Notes: a model not told the origin generated them from the letters alone. Shown: positions 1 through 6,129, counted from the stretch's first letter. The stretch is DNA of 9,014 nucleotides from an uncultured Collinsella sp. (GCA_900551205.1 URUW01000066.1:1-9014), one strand, 5' to 3'. Translations and numbers: made by a program.

Positions 1-3000
1 CGGCAGCCGCCGCCGGTCTGGCTGATGACCACGGCGGTCTTGGACAGGTCGTACCGACCGCTCTCGATGGCCTCCATAATCTGGCCCGTCACCAGAATCG
101 ACGGGTAGCAAATGTCATTGTTCACATAGCGCAGGCCAGCCTCGACGGCATCGTGGTCGGTCGAGGGCAGCAGCTCCAAGTTGTAGCCGGCACCGCGGAA
201 CACCTCTTTGACCAGGTCAAAGTGGATCGGCGCCATCTGCGGGCACAGGATGGTGTAGCCCTCGTCGCGCATCTGCTCGGTAAAGGGCACCTTGGGCCAT
301 GCGGTCGAGGCGCTCTCACGCTGTGCCTCGAACGTGTACTTGCGGCTCGCAAACGCGGGGGCATCCGTGGAGGGCGCCACCGGCGCAGCGTCGCCCTGCT
401 CAAAGACCTTGCCCGCAGCCGTGGCCTCGGCCAAGCGCTCGGCCTCCTGGTCCTTGAGTGCCGCCATGAGCGAGCGGATGCGAATGCGCGCGGCGCCCAG
501 GTTGGACACCTCGTCGATCTTGAGCACGGTGTAGATCTTGCCACTGGCCTCCAGGATCTCCTGCACCTGATCGGTGGTCAAGGCATCGAGGCCGCAGCCG
601 AAGGAATTGAGCTGGATCAGGTCCAGGTCGTTGCGCATCGTCACAAAACGGGCGACGGCGTACAGGCGGCTGTGGTACATCCACTGGTCGACGACGCGAA
701 TCGGACGCTCGGGCTTTACCAGATGCGCGAGCGAATCCTCGGTAAAGACCGCAAAGCCAAAGCTCGAGATAAGCTCGGGCAGGGCGTGGTTGATCTCGGG
801 GTCGTTATGGTAGGGACGACCGGCGAGCACGATGCCGTGACCGCCGTGGTCCTCGACCCACTTAAGAGCCTCCTCGCCCATGGTCTGGATGTCCTCGTGG
901 AAACGCGCATCGGCCTCAAAGGCAGCGTTGACGGCGGCATCGACCTCGGAACGCGTGATCTTGGGCCCGCGCACGCGGCCGCGCCCGGCTTGCGCATCGG
1001 CCACACGGTCGACGGCGAGCACCTGGTACAGACGGCGCTTGAGCTCGGTCTTGTCGTGATAGGGCACAAACGGGTACAGGAACTCGATGTTCTGCTCGCG
1101 AATCTCGTCGATATTGAGCGCCAGCGCCGTGGGGTAGCTCATGACGATGGGGCAGTTATAGCAGTTGCCGGCGGTCGGATCCTCCTTGCGCTCCCAGCGC
1201 ACGCACGGCATCCAGATAAAGTCGACGTCGCGGTCGATAAGGTTCATCACGTGGCCGTGGCTCATCTTTGCCGGATAGCACACGCTCTCGGACGGCATGG
1301 ACTCGATGCCCGCCTGGTAGGTCTTCTTGCTCGACTGGTCGGACAGCTGCACGCTAAAGCCCAGGCGCGTAAAGAACGCGTGCCAGAAGGGGTAGTTCTC
1401 GTACATGTTGAGTGCGCGGGGGATGCCGACGGTGCCACGCGGGGCCTCGTCGGGGCTCAGTACCTCGCGGTCAAAGAGCAGCTCGTTTTTCTTTTTGAAG
1501 AGGTTGGGTGCCTCGGTCTTCTGCTTTTTGTGGCCGGCGCCCTTCTCGCAGCGGTTGCCGGTGATAAAGCGCCTGCCGCCGCCAAAGTCGTTGACGGTGA
1601 GCTGGCAGTTGTTAGAGCAACGGCCGCAGCGGACGTGCTTTTGCGTCACGGTGAGGTGCGCGATGTCCTCGGCCGAAAGGATGGTCGAGGTGCCGTCGGC
1701 GCCGGCGCGATCGCGAGCGAGCAGGGCCGCACCGTAGGCGCCCATGCAGCCGGCGATGTCGGGACGCACGGCATGAACGCCGGTGAGCTGCTCAAATGCA
1801 CGCAGCGTGGCGTCGGACATAAAGGTGCCGCCCTGAACGATTACCTGGCTGCCGATCTCCTTGGGGTCGCGCAGCTTAATGACCTTGAACAGGGCATTCT
1901 TGATGACGGAATAGGACAGACCGGCCGCGATGTCGCCCACCGTGGCGCCTTCCTTTTGCGCCTGCTTGACGCGCGAGTTCATAAAGACCGTGCAGCGGCT
2001 GCCCAGGTCGACGGGGGCCTTAGCATGGATGGCGGCATCGGCGAACGCGCGCACGTCCATGTTCATAGAGACGGCGAAGCTCTCGATAAAGCTACCGCAA
2101 CCCGACGAGCAGGCCTCGTTGAGCATGATGTGCTCAATAACGCCGTCCTTGACGCGCAGGCACTTCATGTCCTGGCCGCCAATGTCCAGAATGAACTCGA
2201 CGCCGGGCAGGAATGCCTTGGCGCCGCGCAGGTGCGCGACGGTCTCAATCTCGCCGGAGTCGGCCTTGAGGGCCTCGATGAGCAGCGCCTCGCCGTAGCC
2301 CGTGGTGGTCACGTGGCCGATGGTGCAGCCGGCAGGGATGTGATTGTAGAAATCGGCCATGATGACCTTGGCCGTGCCCAGGATGTCACCGTTGTTGTTG
2401 CCGTACCAGGTGTGCAGCAGCTGGCCGTCCTCGCCCACGAGCGCGGCCTTCATGGTGGTGGAGCCGGCGTCGATGCCGATGAACACGCGGCCGGTGTAGC
2501 CGTCGAGCTTGCCCTTGGGGACGACCTCGGTGTCGTGGCGGGGTTTGAACTCGGCGAAGTCCTCGTCGGTGGCAAAGAGCGGATCCAGGCGCTCGACCTC
2601 GGCACCCTGTGTGTCACCCAGGGCATCGATAGCCTCGATGAGCTGCGGGAACGTGCTGAGCTTGTTGGACTCATGCGCCATGGCGGCGCCGCTCGCCACA
2701 AACAGGTGAGCGTTTTGGGGCACAATGCGGTGCTCCTCGTCCAGGTTGAGCGTGAGGTAGAAGCGGTGGCGCAGCTCGGAGAGATACTGCAGCGGGCCGC
2801 CCAGGAAGGCGACGTTGCCGCGGATGGGACGGCCGCACGCCAGGCCCGAGATGGTCTGGGTCACGACGGCCTGGAAGATGGAGGCGGCCACGTCCTCGGG
2901 ACGGGCGCCCTCGTTGAGCAGCGGCTGCACGTCGGTCTTGGCAAAGACGCCGCAGCGGCTGGCGATGGGATAGATGGTGGTGGCGTTGGCCGCGAGCTCG

Positions 3001-3683
3001 TTGAGGCCGCTCGCGTCGGTGTGCAGCAGGGTTGCCATCTGGTCGATGAAGGCGCCCGTACCGCCGGCGCAGGTGCCGTTCATGCGCTGCTCGATGCCGT
3101 TGTCGAAGTAGATGATCTTGGCGTCCTCGCCGCCCAACTCGATGGCGACGTCGGTGGCCGGGATGAGGGTCTCGACGGCACGCTTGCTGGCGATGACTTC
3201 CTGGACAAACTCCAGGTCGAGCCATTGGGAGAGCAGCAGACCGCCCGAACCGGTGATGGCGCAGGTCATTTGGGCAGCCGGCAGCACAGTCGCAGCACCC
3301 TCGAACAGGTCGCGGGCGCAGGCACGGACGTCGGTGTGGTGGCGCTGGTACTTGGCGTAAACGATCTGGTTGTCATCGTTGAGCACGGCGAGCTTAACGG
3401 TAGTGGAGCCCACGTCGATGCCCAGGTGCAGGTTGCCGTGGGCGTTGTCGGGGTTGAAGATCGCGCCTTCGGGGGCCTGGGCGGCGGCTACGGGCTCGGC
3501 GGCGATGACGGGCTCGCTAGCGATGGACGTCTCCCCTGCCGTGTTCTTGGCATCGGCAACTGCCTCGGCAACTTTCTCGGCTGCCGCGGTCGCGGCCTTC
3601 TGCGCGGCGTCCACCACGGCGGGCGCGGCCTCGCGTGCGGCAGCGACCATGCGGTCCTTAATGCCCTCGACGAGTTTGCTCAT
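1..3683 (-). CDS. Giant fused acyl-CoA dehydratase activase-related protein, 3' end outside window
   Basis: Activases of this family use ATP to drive a low-potential electron into 2-hydroxyacyl-CoA dehydratases or related reductases; the substrate of the giant fused form is not established. Seen here: an Ala-rich N-terminal extension (about residues 1-80), then two tandem BcrAD/BadFG ATPase modules. Module 1 has GIDVGSTT at 88-95 and cysteines C205 (GTCAGGTG) and C244 (SRCGVF). Module 2 has GIDAGSTT at 403-410 and cysteines C525 (EACSSGCG) and C564 (SRCTVF). A cysteine cluster follows (C686, C689, C693, C712), then a DUF2229-like region with SVCYPAK (C802), MPCVRW (C827) and CYNCP (C841, C844). 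The C-terminal part resembles dehydratase subunits, with FGCG (C1030) and NDICYPS (C1192). In total 1227 full codons are in the window. The ATG at 3683 has AGGAGAG upstream and lies 11 bases after the tetR stop, so the two genes are probably co-transcribed. The family call is firm; the substrate is unknown. Confidence 0.93.
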   Translation of the reverse strand, partial: MSKLVEGIKDRMVAAAREAAPAVVDAAQKAATAAAEKVAEAVADAKNTAGETSIASEPVIAAEPVAAAQAPEGAIFNPDNAHGNLHLGIDVGSTTVKLAVLNDDNQIVYAKYQRHHTDVRACARDLFEGAATVLPAAQMTCAITGSGGLLLSQWLDLEFVQEVIASKRAVETLIPATDVAIELGGEDAKIIYFDNGIEQRMNGTCAGGTGAFIDQMATLLHTDASGLNELAANATTIYPIASRCGVFAKTDVQPLLNEGARPEDVAASIFQAVVTQTISGLACGRPIRGNVAFLGGPLQYLSELRHRFYLTLNLDEEHRIVPQNAHLFVASGAAMAHESNKLSTFPQLIEAIDALGDTQGAEVERLDPLFATDEDFAEFKPRHDTEVVPKGKLDGYTGRVFIGIDAGSTTMKAALVGEDGQLLHTWYGNNNGDILGTAKVIMADFYNHIPAGCTIGHVTTTGYGEALLIEALKADSGEIETVAHLRGAKAFLPGVEFILDIGGQDMKCLRVKDGVIEHIMLNEACSSGCGSFIESFAVSMNMDVRAFADAAIHAKAPVDLGSRCTVFMNSRVKQAQKEGATVGDIAAGLSYSVIKNALFKVIKLRDPKEIGSQVIVQGGTFMSDATLRAFEQLTGVHAVRPDIAGCMGAYGAALLARDRAGADGTSTILSAEDIAHLTVTQKHVRCGRCSNNCQLTVNDFGGGRRFITGNRCEKGAGHKKQKTEAPNLFKKKNELLFDREVLSPDEAPRGTVGIPRALNMYENYPFWHAFFTRLGFSVQLSDQSSKKTYQAGIESMPSESVCYPAKMSHGHVMNLIDRDVDFIWMPCVRWERKEDPTAGNCYNCPIVMSYPTALALNIDEIREQNIEFLYPFVPYHDKTELKRRLYQVLAVDRVADAQAGRGRVRGPKITRSEVDAAVNAAFEADARFHEDIQTMGEEALKWVEDHGGHGIVLAGRPYHNDPEINHALPELISSFGFAVFTEDSLAHLVKPERPIRVVDQWMYHSRLYAVARFVTMRNDLDLIQLNSFGCGLDALTTDQVQEILEASGKIYTVLKIDEVSNLGAARIRIRSLMAALKDQEAERLAEATAAGKVFEQGDAAPVAPSTDAPAFASRKYTFEAQRESASTAWPKVPFTEQMRDEGYTILCPQMAPIHFDLVKEVFRGAGYNLELLPSTDHDAVEAGLRYVNNDICYPSILVTGQIMEAIESGRYDLSKTAVVISQTGGGC

Positions 3684-3694
3684 TGTCTCTCCTC

Positions 3695-4405
3695 TTAGTT
3701 GTTGGACTCGACGGTTGCGGCGGTGTCGACCGCGTCCTCGAGCTGCAAGTTCAATAGCTTCATGCCGTATTCCGGCACGTTGATATCGATGGGTTGGCCA
3801 TACAGGTCGCCGGGGCGCACAAAAGCGAGCACCGTCATAATGCGCGCCATGGCCTCGGGCGATTCGGTGAGCCCACGCTCAAACCAGCGCTGAATCATGC
3901 CGACCTCGGCGCTCACGACGTAGGTGACGTAGTAGTCAAAGAACGTGCCCAGCGCCAGGCCCAAAATGCCCGTCTGCGCACGCGGCACCACAGCCTCACG
4001 CGCGGTGTCGATAATCCTTTTAATAAAGGCCTGGTCGCCGCCCGGACCCAGCAGCGCACCGATTAAGTCGCGGTTGGCCGCAAGATAACGCAGCAGCTCA
4101 ACCGAACCGGGCGCCGGCTCGAGCTCATCGATGTTGTGATAGAGATCGGGCAGCTGAGCTGCAGTGATGAGCTCAATGCGCTCACGGATCTCGGCCAGCA
4201 AGCCGTCCTCGATTTGATTGATAAAGTCGGGAATATCGCGGTAGTGCGAATAGAACGTGCGGCGCGTAAGACCGGCGCGCTCGGTGAGCGACGCAACGTT
4301 AATGCGCGAAAGGTCGCCGCTTTCGGCAAGCTCGCTGGCAAGTGCCTGGCGAAGGGCACGCTGCGAGCGAAGGGATCGGCGATCGCATTTCTCGAGCTGG
4401 GACAA
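3695..4405 (-). CDS. TetR-family transcriptional regulator
   Basis: A 236-residue DNA-binding repressor or activator, expected to act in the cytoplasm. The N-terminal helix-turn-helix spans about residues 35-65, with INVASLTERAGLTRRTFYSH typical of TetR proteins. The C-terminal half contains FDYYVTYVVSAEVGMIQRW (about 156-174) followed by ESPEAMA, the pattern of the TetR_C_8 ligand-domain family. The start is a TTG at 4405, chosen because GGGAGG sits 5-6 bases upstream and no in-frame ATG has a comparable site. The gene ends 11 bases before the activase start, so it probably leads an operon and regulates it. Two TGTGCA inverted repeats directly upstream suggest autoregulation. The inducing ligand cannot be read from sequence; an acyl-CoA or related metabolite would fit the downstream gene, but that is inference. 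Confidence 0.92.
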   Translation of the reverse strand: MSQLEKCDRRSLRSQRALRQALASELAESGDLSRINVASLTERAGLTRRTFYSHYRDIPDFINQIEDGLLAEIRERIELITAAQLPDLYHNIDELEPAPGSVELLRYLAANRDLIGALLGPGGDQAFIKRIIDTAREAVVPRAQTGILGLALGTFFDYYVTYVVSAEVGMIQRWFERGLTESPEAMARIMTVLAFVRPGDLYGQPIDINVPEYGMKLLNLQLEDAVDTAATVESNN

Positions 4406-4426
4406 GCGTCCTCCCTGTTACTCAAC

Positions 4427-4444
4427 CTGTGCACTATTGCACAG
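4427..4444. promoter_or_regulatory. Candidate TetR operator 1
   Basis: A perfect inverted repeat, CTGTGCA-CTAT-TGCACAG (7-base arms, 4-base spacer), centred about 30 bases upstream of the tetR start codon. The position in the tetR leader, the length and the symmetry are usual for a TetR-family operator. It shares the TGTGCA half-site with a second palindrome about 28 bases further upstream. Binding is inferred. Confidence 0.6.
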
Positions 4445-4456
4445 TGCGAGTATTAT

Positions 4457-4471
4457 TGCACACCGTGTGCA
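4457..4471. promoter_or_regulatory. Candidate TetR operator 2, overlapping the tetR promoter region
   Basis: A perfect inverted repeat, TGCACA-CCG-TGTGCA (6-base arms, 3-base spacer). On the minus strand it overlaps plausible promoter elements: TTTACG, then 17 bases, then TGCAAT; or TTGATG with a nearby TAATAC at a short spacing. A bound dimer here would block RNA polymerase. The exact promoter is ambiguous. The shared half-site with operator 1 is the main support. Confidence 0.5.
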
Positions 4472-4496
4472 TCAACACGTAAAGGCAATATTTAGA

Positions 4497-4527
4497 ATGT
4501 GACGAGGGGGCAGTCCCTTTGTCACAT
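4497..4527. repeat. 31-base palindromic repeat, copy 1
   Basis: Outer arms ATGTGAC / GTCACAT pair perfectly (7 bp) and the inner GAGGG can pair with CCCTTT, giving a stable hairpin around a GGCAGTCCC core. The same 31-base unit recurs at 5214-5244 with 26 of 31 positions identical. It lies upstream of tetR, where no gene on the plus strand would need a terminator, so it looks like a dispersed repeat. Confidence 0.6.
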
Positions 4528-4546
4528 CCCACGGCGGCATTACCGA

Positions 4547-4575
4547 TTGTCCAAAATGTCGTTCGTGGGTAGAAT
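4547..4575 (+). promoter_or_regulatory. Candidate promoter of the antitoxin RNA
   Basis: TTGTCC (-35, 4 of 6 consensus positions) is separated by exactly 17 bases from TAGAAT (-10, 5 of 6). The predicted start is about 4582, leading into a strong hairpin and then a terminator without any convincing reading frame. That is the layout of a small RNA gene. Confidence 0.5.
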
Positions 4576-4581
4576 AGTGTC

Positions 4582-4667
4582 GACGGCAGCCCAAGTTGTA
4601 GCTAGCTGGGCAGCGCCGTTGTTTGCATTAGGGGGTCAACGCCTTAGCGGCGGCGACCCCTTCTGTT
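4582..4667 (+). ncRNA. Candidate antisense RNA, putative type I antitoxin
   Basis: A predicted RNA of about 85 bases running from the 4547-4575 promoter to the terminator at 4632-4667. Its 5' half folds as a hairpin: ACGGC (4583-4587) pairs with GCCGT (4615-4619), and GCCCA (4589-4593) with TGGGC (4607-4611), around a 13-base loop. Its 3' half is the terminator stem. It converges on the 41-codon gene on the minus strand and overlaps at least its last 24 bases. A second contact is possible: the 3' arm TGGG...GCCGT (4607-4619) is repeated in the same orientation at 4811-4822, inside the predicted 5' leader of the toxin mRNA, so the two RNAs would be complementary there as well. This resembles the direct-repeat arrangement of the Fst/par module. 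Expression is not shown by sequence. Confidence 0.45.
4632..4667 (+). terminator. Intrinsic terminator shared by the convergent RNAs
   Basis: GGGGTC (4632-4637) pairs with GACCCC (4655-4660), and CGCC (4640-4643) with GGCG (4649-4652), around TTAGC, followed on the plus strand by TTCTGTT. The stop codon of the minus-strand 41-codon gene is in the loop, so the same hairpin forms at the end of that mRNA. The U-tract is modest on plus and poor on minus, so termination of the toxin transcript here is less certain. Confidence 0.5.
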
Positions 4668-4769
4668 ACGCTTCGAACGCTGCTTGAGTGCCTCGAAAAG
4701 GCCGACAAGCGCCGTGAAGAACGAGACCATGGCGGTCAGAAGTCTCACGAAATCAATCAAATCGGTCAT
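4644..4769 (-). CDS. Small single-span membrane peptide, putative type I toxin
   Basis: A 41-residue peptide, too short for most gene callers. It starts MTDLIDFVRLL; residues about 10-28 form one hydrophobic helix (LLTAMVSFFTALVGLFEAL), followed by a strongly basic tail (29-41, KQRSKRNRRGRRR). This single-span-plus-charged-tail build is typical of type I toxins and holin-like toxins. The ATG at 4769 has an almost ideal Shine-Dalgarno, GGAGGTGAT, 8 bases from GGAGG to the start. That site is paired inside a hairpin in the leader (4778-4795). The stop codon lies in the terminator loop of the opposing small RNA. Fst itself has an acidic tail, so this is not an obvious Fst homologue; a small regulatory or membrane peptide without toxicity is the alternative. 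Confidence 0.65.
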   Translation of the reverse strand: MTDLIDFVRLLTAMVSFFTALVGLFEALKQRSKRNRRGRRR

Positions 4770-4777
4770 GGGCATCA

Positions 4778-4795
4778 CCTCCCATCAGATGGAGG
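4778..4795 (-). promoter_or_regulatory. Leader hairpin sequestering the toxin Shine-Dalgarno
   Basis: In the minus-strand RNA, CCTCC (4795-4791) pairs with GGAGG (4782-4778), extended by AT/AT with one bulged G and a three-base loop. The GGAGG is the ribosome site of the 41-codon gene. A second leader stem just upstream, CGGCA/TGCCG (4804-4821), would cap the 5' end of the mRNA. Paired 5' ends and hidden ribosome sites are hallmarks of type I toxin messages. Confidence 0.55.
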
Positions 4796-4833
4796 GCGCC
4801 GCCCGGCACATGGGACTGCCGTCAACGATACCG

Positions 4834-4842
4834 ATTCTATCA
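4834..4842 (-). promoter_or_regulatory. Candidate extended -10 promoter of the toxin gene
   Basis: On the minus strand this reads TGATAGAAT, an extended -10 (TG, one base, then TAGAAT with 5 of 6 consensus positions). No good -35 is seen, which extended -10 promoters tolerate. The predicted start is near 4827, giving a leader of about 58 bases. The same TAGAAT hexamer serves the opposing RNA. Confidence 0.4.
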
Positions 4843-4889
4843 AAGCGCAGTTAGATATGCGTATGTTTGTTCGCATTTCAGAAGATCAG

Positions 4890-4934
4890 AGCTCGGGTAT
4901 TGCGAAGGAACAGTTCCTTTGCCATACCCGAGCT
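4890..4934. repeat. 45-base near-perfect hairpin
   Basis: AGCTCGGGTAT (4890-4900) pairs perfectly with ATACCCGAGCT (4924-4934). The inner TGCGAAGGAAC pairs with GTTCCTTTGCC apart from one T/C mismatch and one G-T wobble, leaving a single unpaired central base. The inner core, AAGGAAC-A-GTTCCTTTG, is a variant of the GGACAGTCC repeats found nearby. There is no U-tract on either side, so it is not an evident terminator. Confidence 0.6.
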
Positions 4935-4946
4935 TGTCGCCGAACT

Positions 4947-5172
4947 GCCACCTACATTTTTCGAGTTATTCGGCCACGCTACTGGTTCTGTAGTATAAAT
5001 GCACCGTCGGGATTATCTGAGGGTTTTTGTCCTTATTTGAGCGTATACATGCCCATTTGCGCACTTACGTCACCGAATCAAACACCATTAGAGGCATGAA
5101 TGTTCCCGAGAGGGCATCTTTAGCCATTTAACGACCTCCGACAGGCCGAATAACTCGAAATTTGTTGGTGGC
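4947..5172. mobile_element. MITE-like element with 29-base terminal inverted repeats
   Basis: Positions 4947-4975 and 5144-5172 are inverted repeats of 29 bases, identical at 26; the inner 17 (TTTCGAGTTATTCGGCC) are perfect. They enclose 168 bases of lower GC than the flanks, with no transposase and no long reading frame. This fits a miniature inverted-repeat element or another structured repeat. No target-site duplication is obvious. The interior holds one 20-codon minus-strand frame (5065-5127) with GGAGG seven bases before its ATG, which is not confidently a gene. Confidence 0.45.
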
Positions 5173-5213
5173 GAAAGCGTAATAGTCCTATACGCCAAAA
5201 GCCGGTATCCCCC

Positions 5214-5244
5214 ATGTGACAAAAGGACAGTCCCTTTGTCTCAT
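5214..5244 (-). terminator. 31-base palindromic repeat, copy 2, likely terminator of the Cof-type gene
   Basis: The second copy of the 4497-4527 unit. On the minus strand it begins one base inside the stop codon of the HAD gene and forms GACAAAGGGA-CTG-TCCTTTTGTC, a 10-bp stem with one G-T pair and a T-rich 3' arm. That is a plausible factor-independent terminator directly after the gene. It may therefore be a repeat that has been adopted as a terminator. Confidence 0.5.
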
Positions 5245-6101
5245 TATTCGATGACAGTGTGAGAGTTCTGCTTGCGCATGGTGGCGAGCATGTGTTTGGG
5301 AACGGCGTGGACCATGCAGCTGCCGATGGTCGCGCTCGCGGCGGCTTTAGCTGCATCGCTAGCGTTTTTGGTCGCGTAGCTGTGGCGGAAACGCTTGAGC
5401 ATGGCGATGTCGTTTCCGCCGTCGCCATAAACCGCAACCTCGTCCTCGGCAATGCCGTAGTAGCCCGCCAGCCAGGCCACACTCTCGCCCTTGTTGCATG
5501 CCACGTCCGTGATCTCGAACATCACCGGATCGAACGGCGCGTTGACCACGCGGTCCGAACGCTCGGCAAGATACGCCTTAAGGTCGCGCTCCAACTCGGG
5601 CGAGATCACGCGACAATTGATCTTGCATACATCGTGACGCAAGATATCGCCGATCGACTGATCGAAATACTGTTCCTCGTGGTACCCGCCACGCGCACGC
5701 ATACCGCGCATCACGATGCGCTTGATAGGACTGTCCCTTTTAAAGCCCGCCTGGTGCATCTCGAACGAGCCGCTCGAGAACATGCCATCGGGCGTGGAGC
5801 AATCAAAGCAAATGTCCGGAAACTCCTTGAGCAGCTCCTCGGTAATCTGCGGATCGATAGTCCAGGTCTTGAGCACCTCTCCATGGCTGTCGCGCACGAT
5901 GGAGCCGTTAGAGCAGCAGGCGTCAAGCGCCAGGCCCGTAAAACCATGCTCGCCAATCGGCAGCGTCGAGCGCCCGGTCGCGGGAACCACATGCAGACCA
6001 GCCTCGGTCAGCTCACGAATGGCACGGCGGATGGTCCCGTCTGCCTCGTGCAGGGCGTTCAGCAGCGTTCCGTCTAAGTCACTCGCGAACATCTTGATCA
6101 T
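5244..6101 (-). CDS. HAD-superfamily hydrolase, Cof subfamily (IIB)
   Basis: A 285-residue cytoplasmic phosphatase of the Cof type, a family that dephosphorylates sugar phosphates and similar small metabolites with Mg2+. All four HAD motifs are present: DLDGT at 8-12 with nucleophile D8 and acid D10; T42 in ATGRS; K204 in CNKGES; and GDGGND at 226-231. The insert between motifs II and III corresponds to the type IIB cap. The length is normal for the family. The ATG at 6101 follows GGAGAGG; a second ATG three codons in is possible. Nothing in the flanks gives the substrate. A GGACTGTCC repeat core lies inside the frame (5727-5735), where it encodes part of FKRDSPIK without breaking the gene. 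Confidence 0.93.
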   Translation of the reverse strand: MIKMFASDLDGTLLNALHEADGTIRRAIRELTEAGLHVVPATGRSTLPIGEHGFTGLALDACCSNGSIVRDSHGEVLKTWTIDPQITEELLKEFPDICFDCSTPDGMFSSGSFEMHQAGFKRDSPIKRIVMRGMRARGGYHEEQYFDQSIGDILRHDVCKINCRVISPELERDLKAYLAERSDRVVNAPFDPVMFEITDVACNKGESVAWLAGYYGIAEDEVAVYGDGGNDIAMLKRFRHSYATKNASDAAKAAASATIGSCMVHAVPKHMLATMRKQNSHTVIE

Positions 6102-6129
6102 GAGCGTGCCTCTCCTTCGTCTGCACGAT

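Noticed and set aside
153..3698. A 1181-codon open frame on the plus strand
   Set aside because: It lies antisense to the clear activase frame, which carries all family motifs. It stays open because the sense gene avoids TTA, CTA and TCA codons; its translation has no recognisable motif and there is no ribosome site.
4857..5099. An 80-codon plus-strand frame over the hairpin and the MITE-like element
   Set aside because: It runs through the 45-base hairpin and an inverted-repeat end, lacks a ribosome site and has no recognisable domain.
4406..5243. CRISPR array, tRNA or rRNA in the long non-coding stretch
   Set aside because: Repeats are too few and unevenly spaced for CRISPR, and no cloverleaf or rRNA sequence is visible.
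5259..6077. A 272-codon plus-strand frame opposite the Cof-type gene
   Set aside because: It is the codon-aligned complement of a gene with all four HAD motifs, and its product has no domain features.
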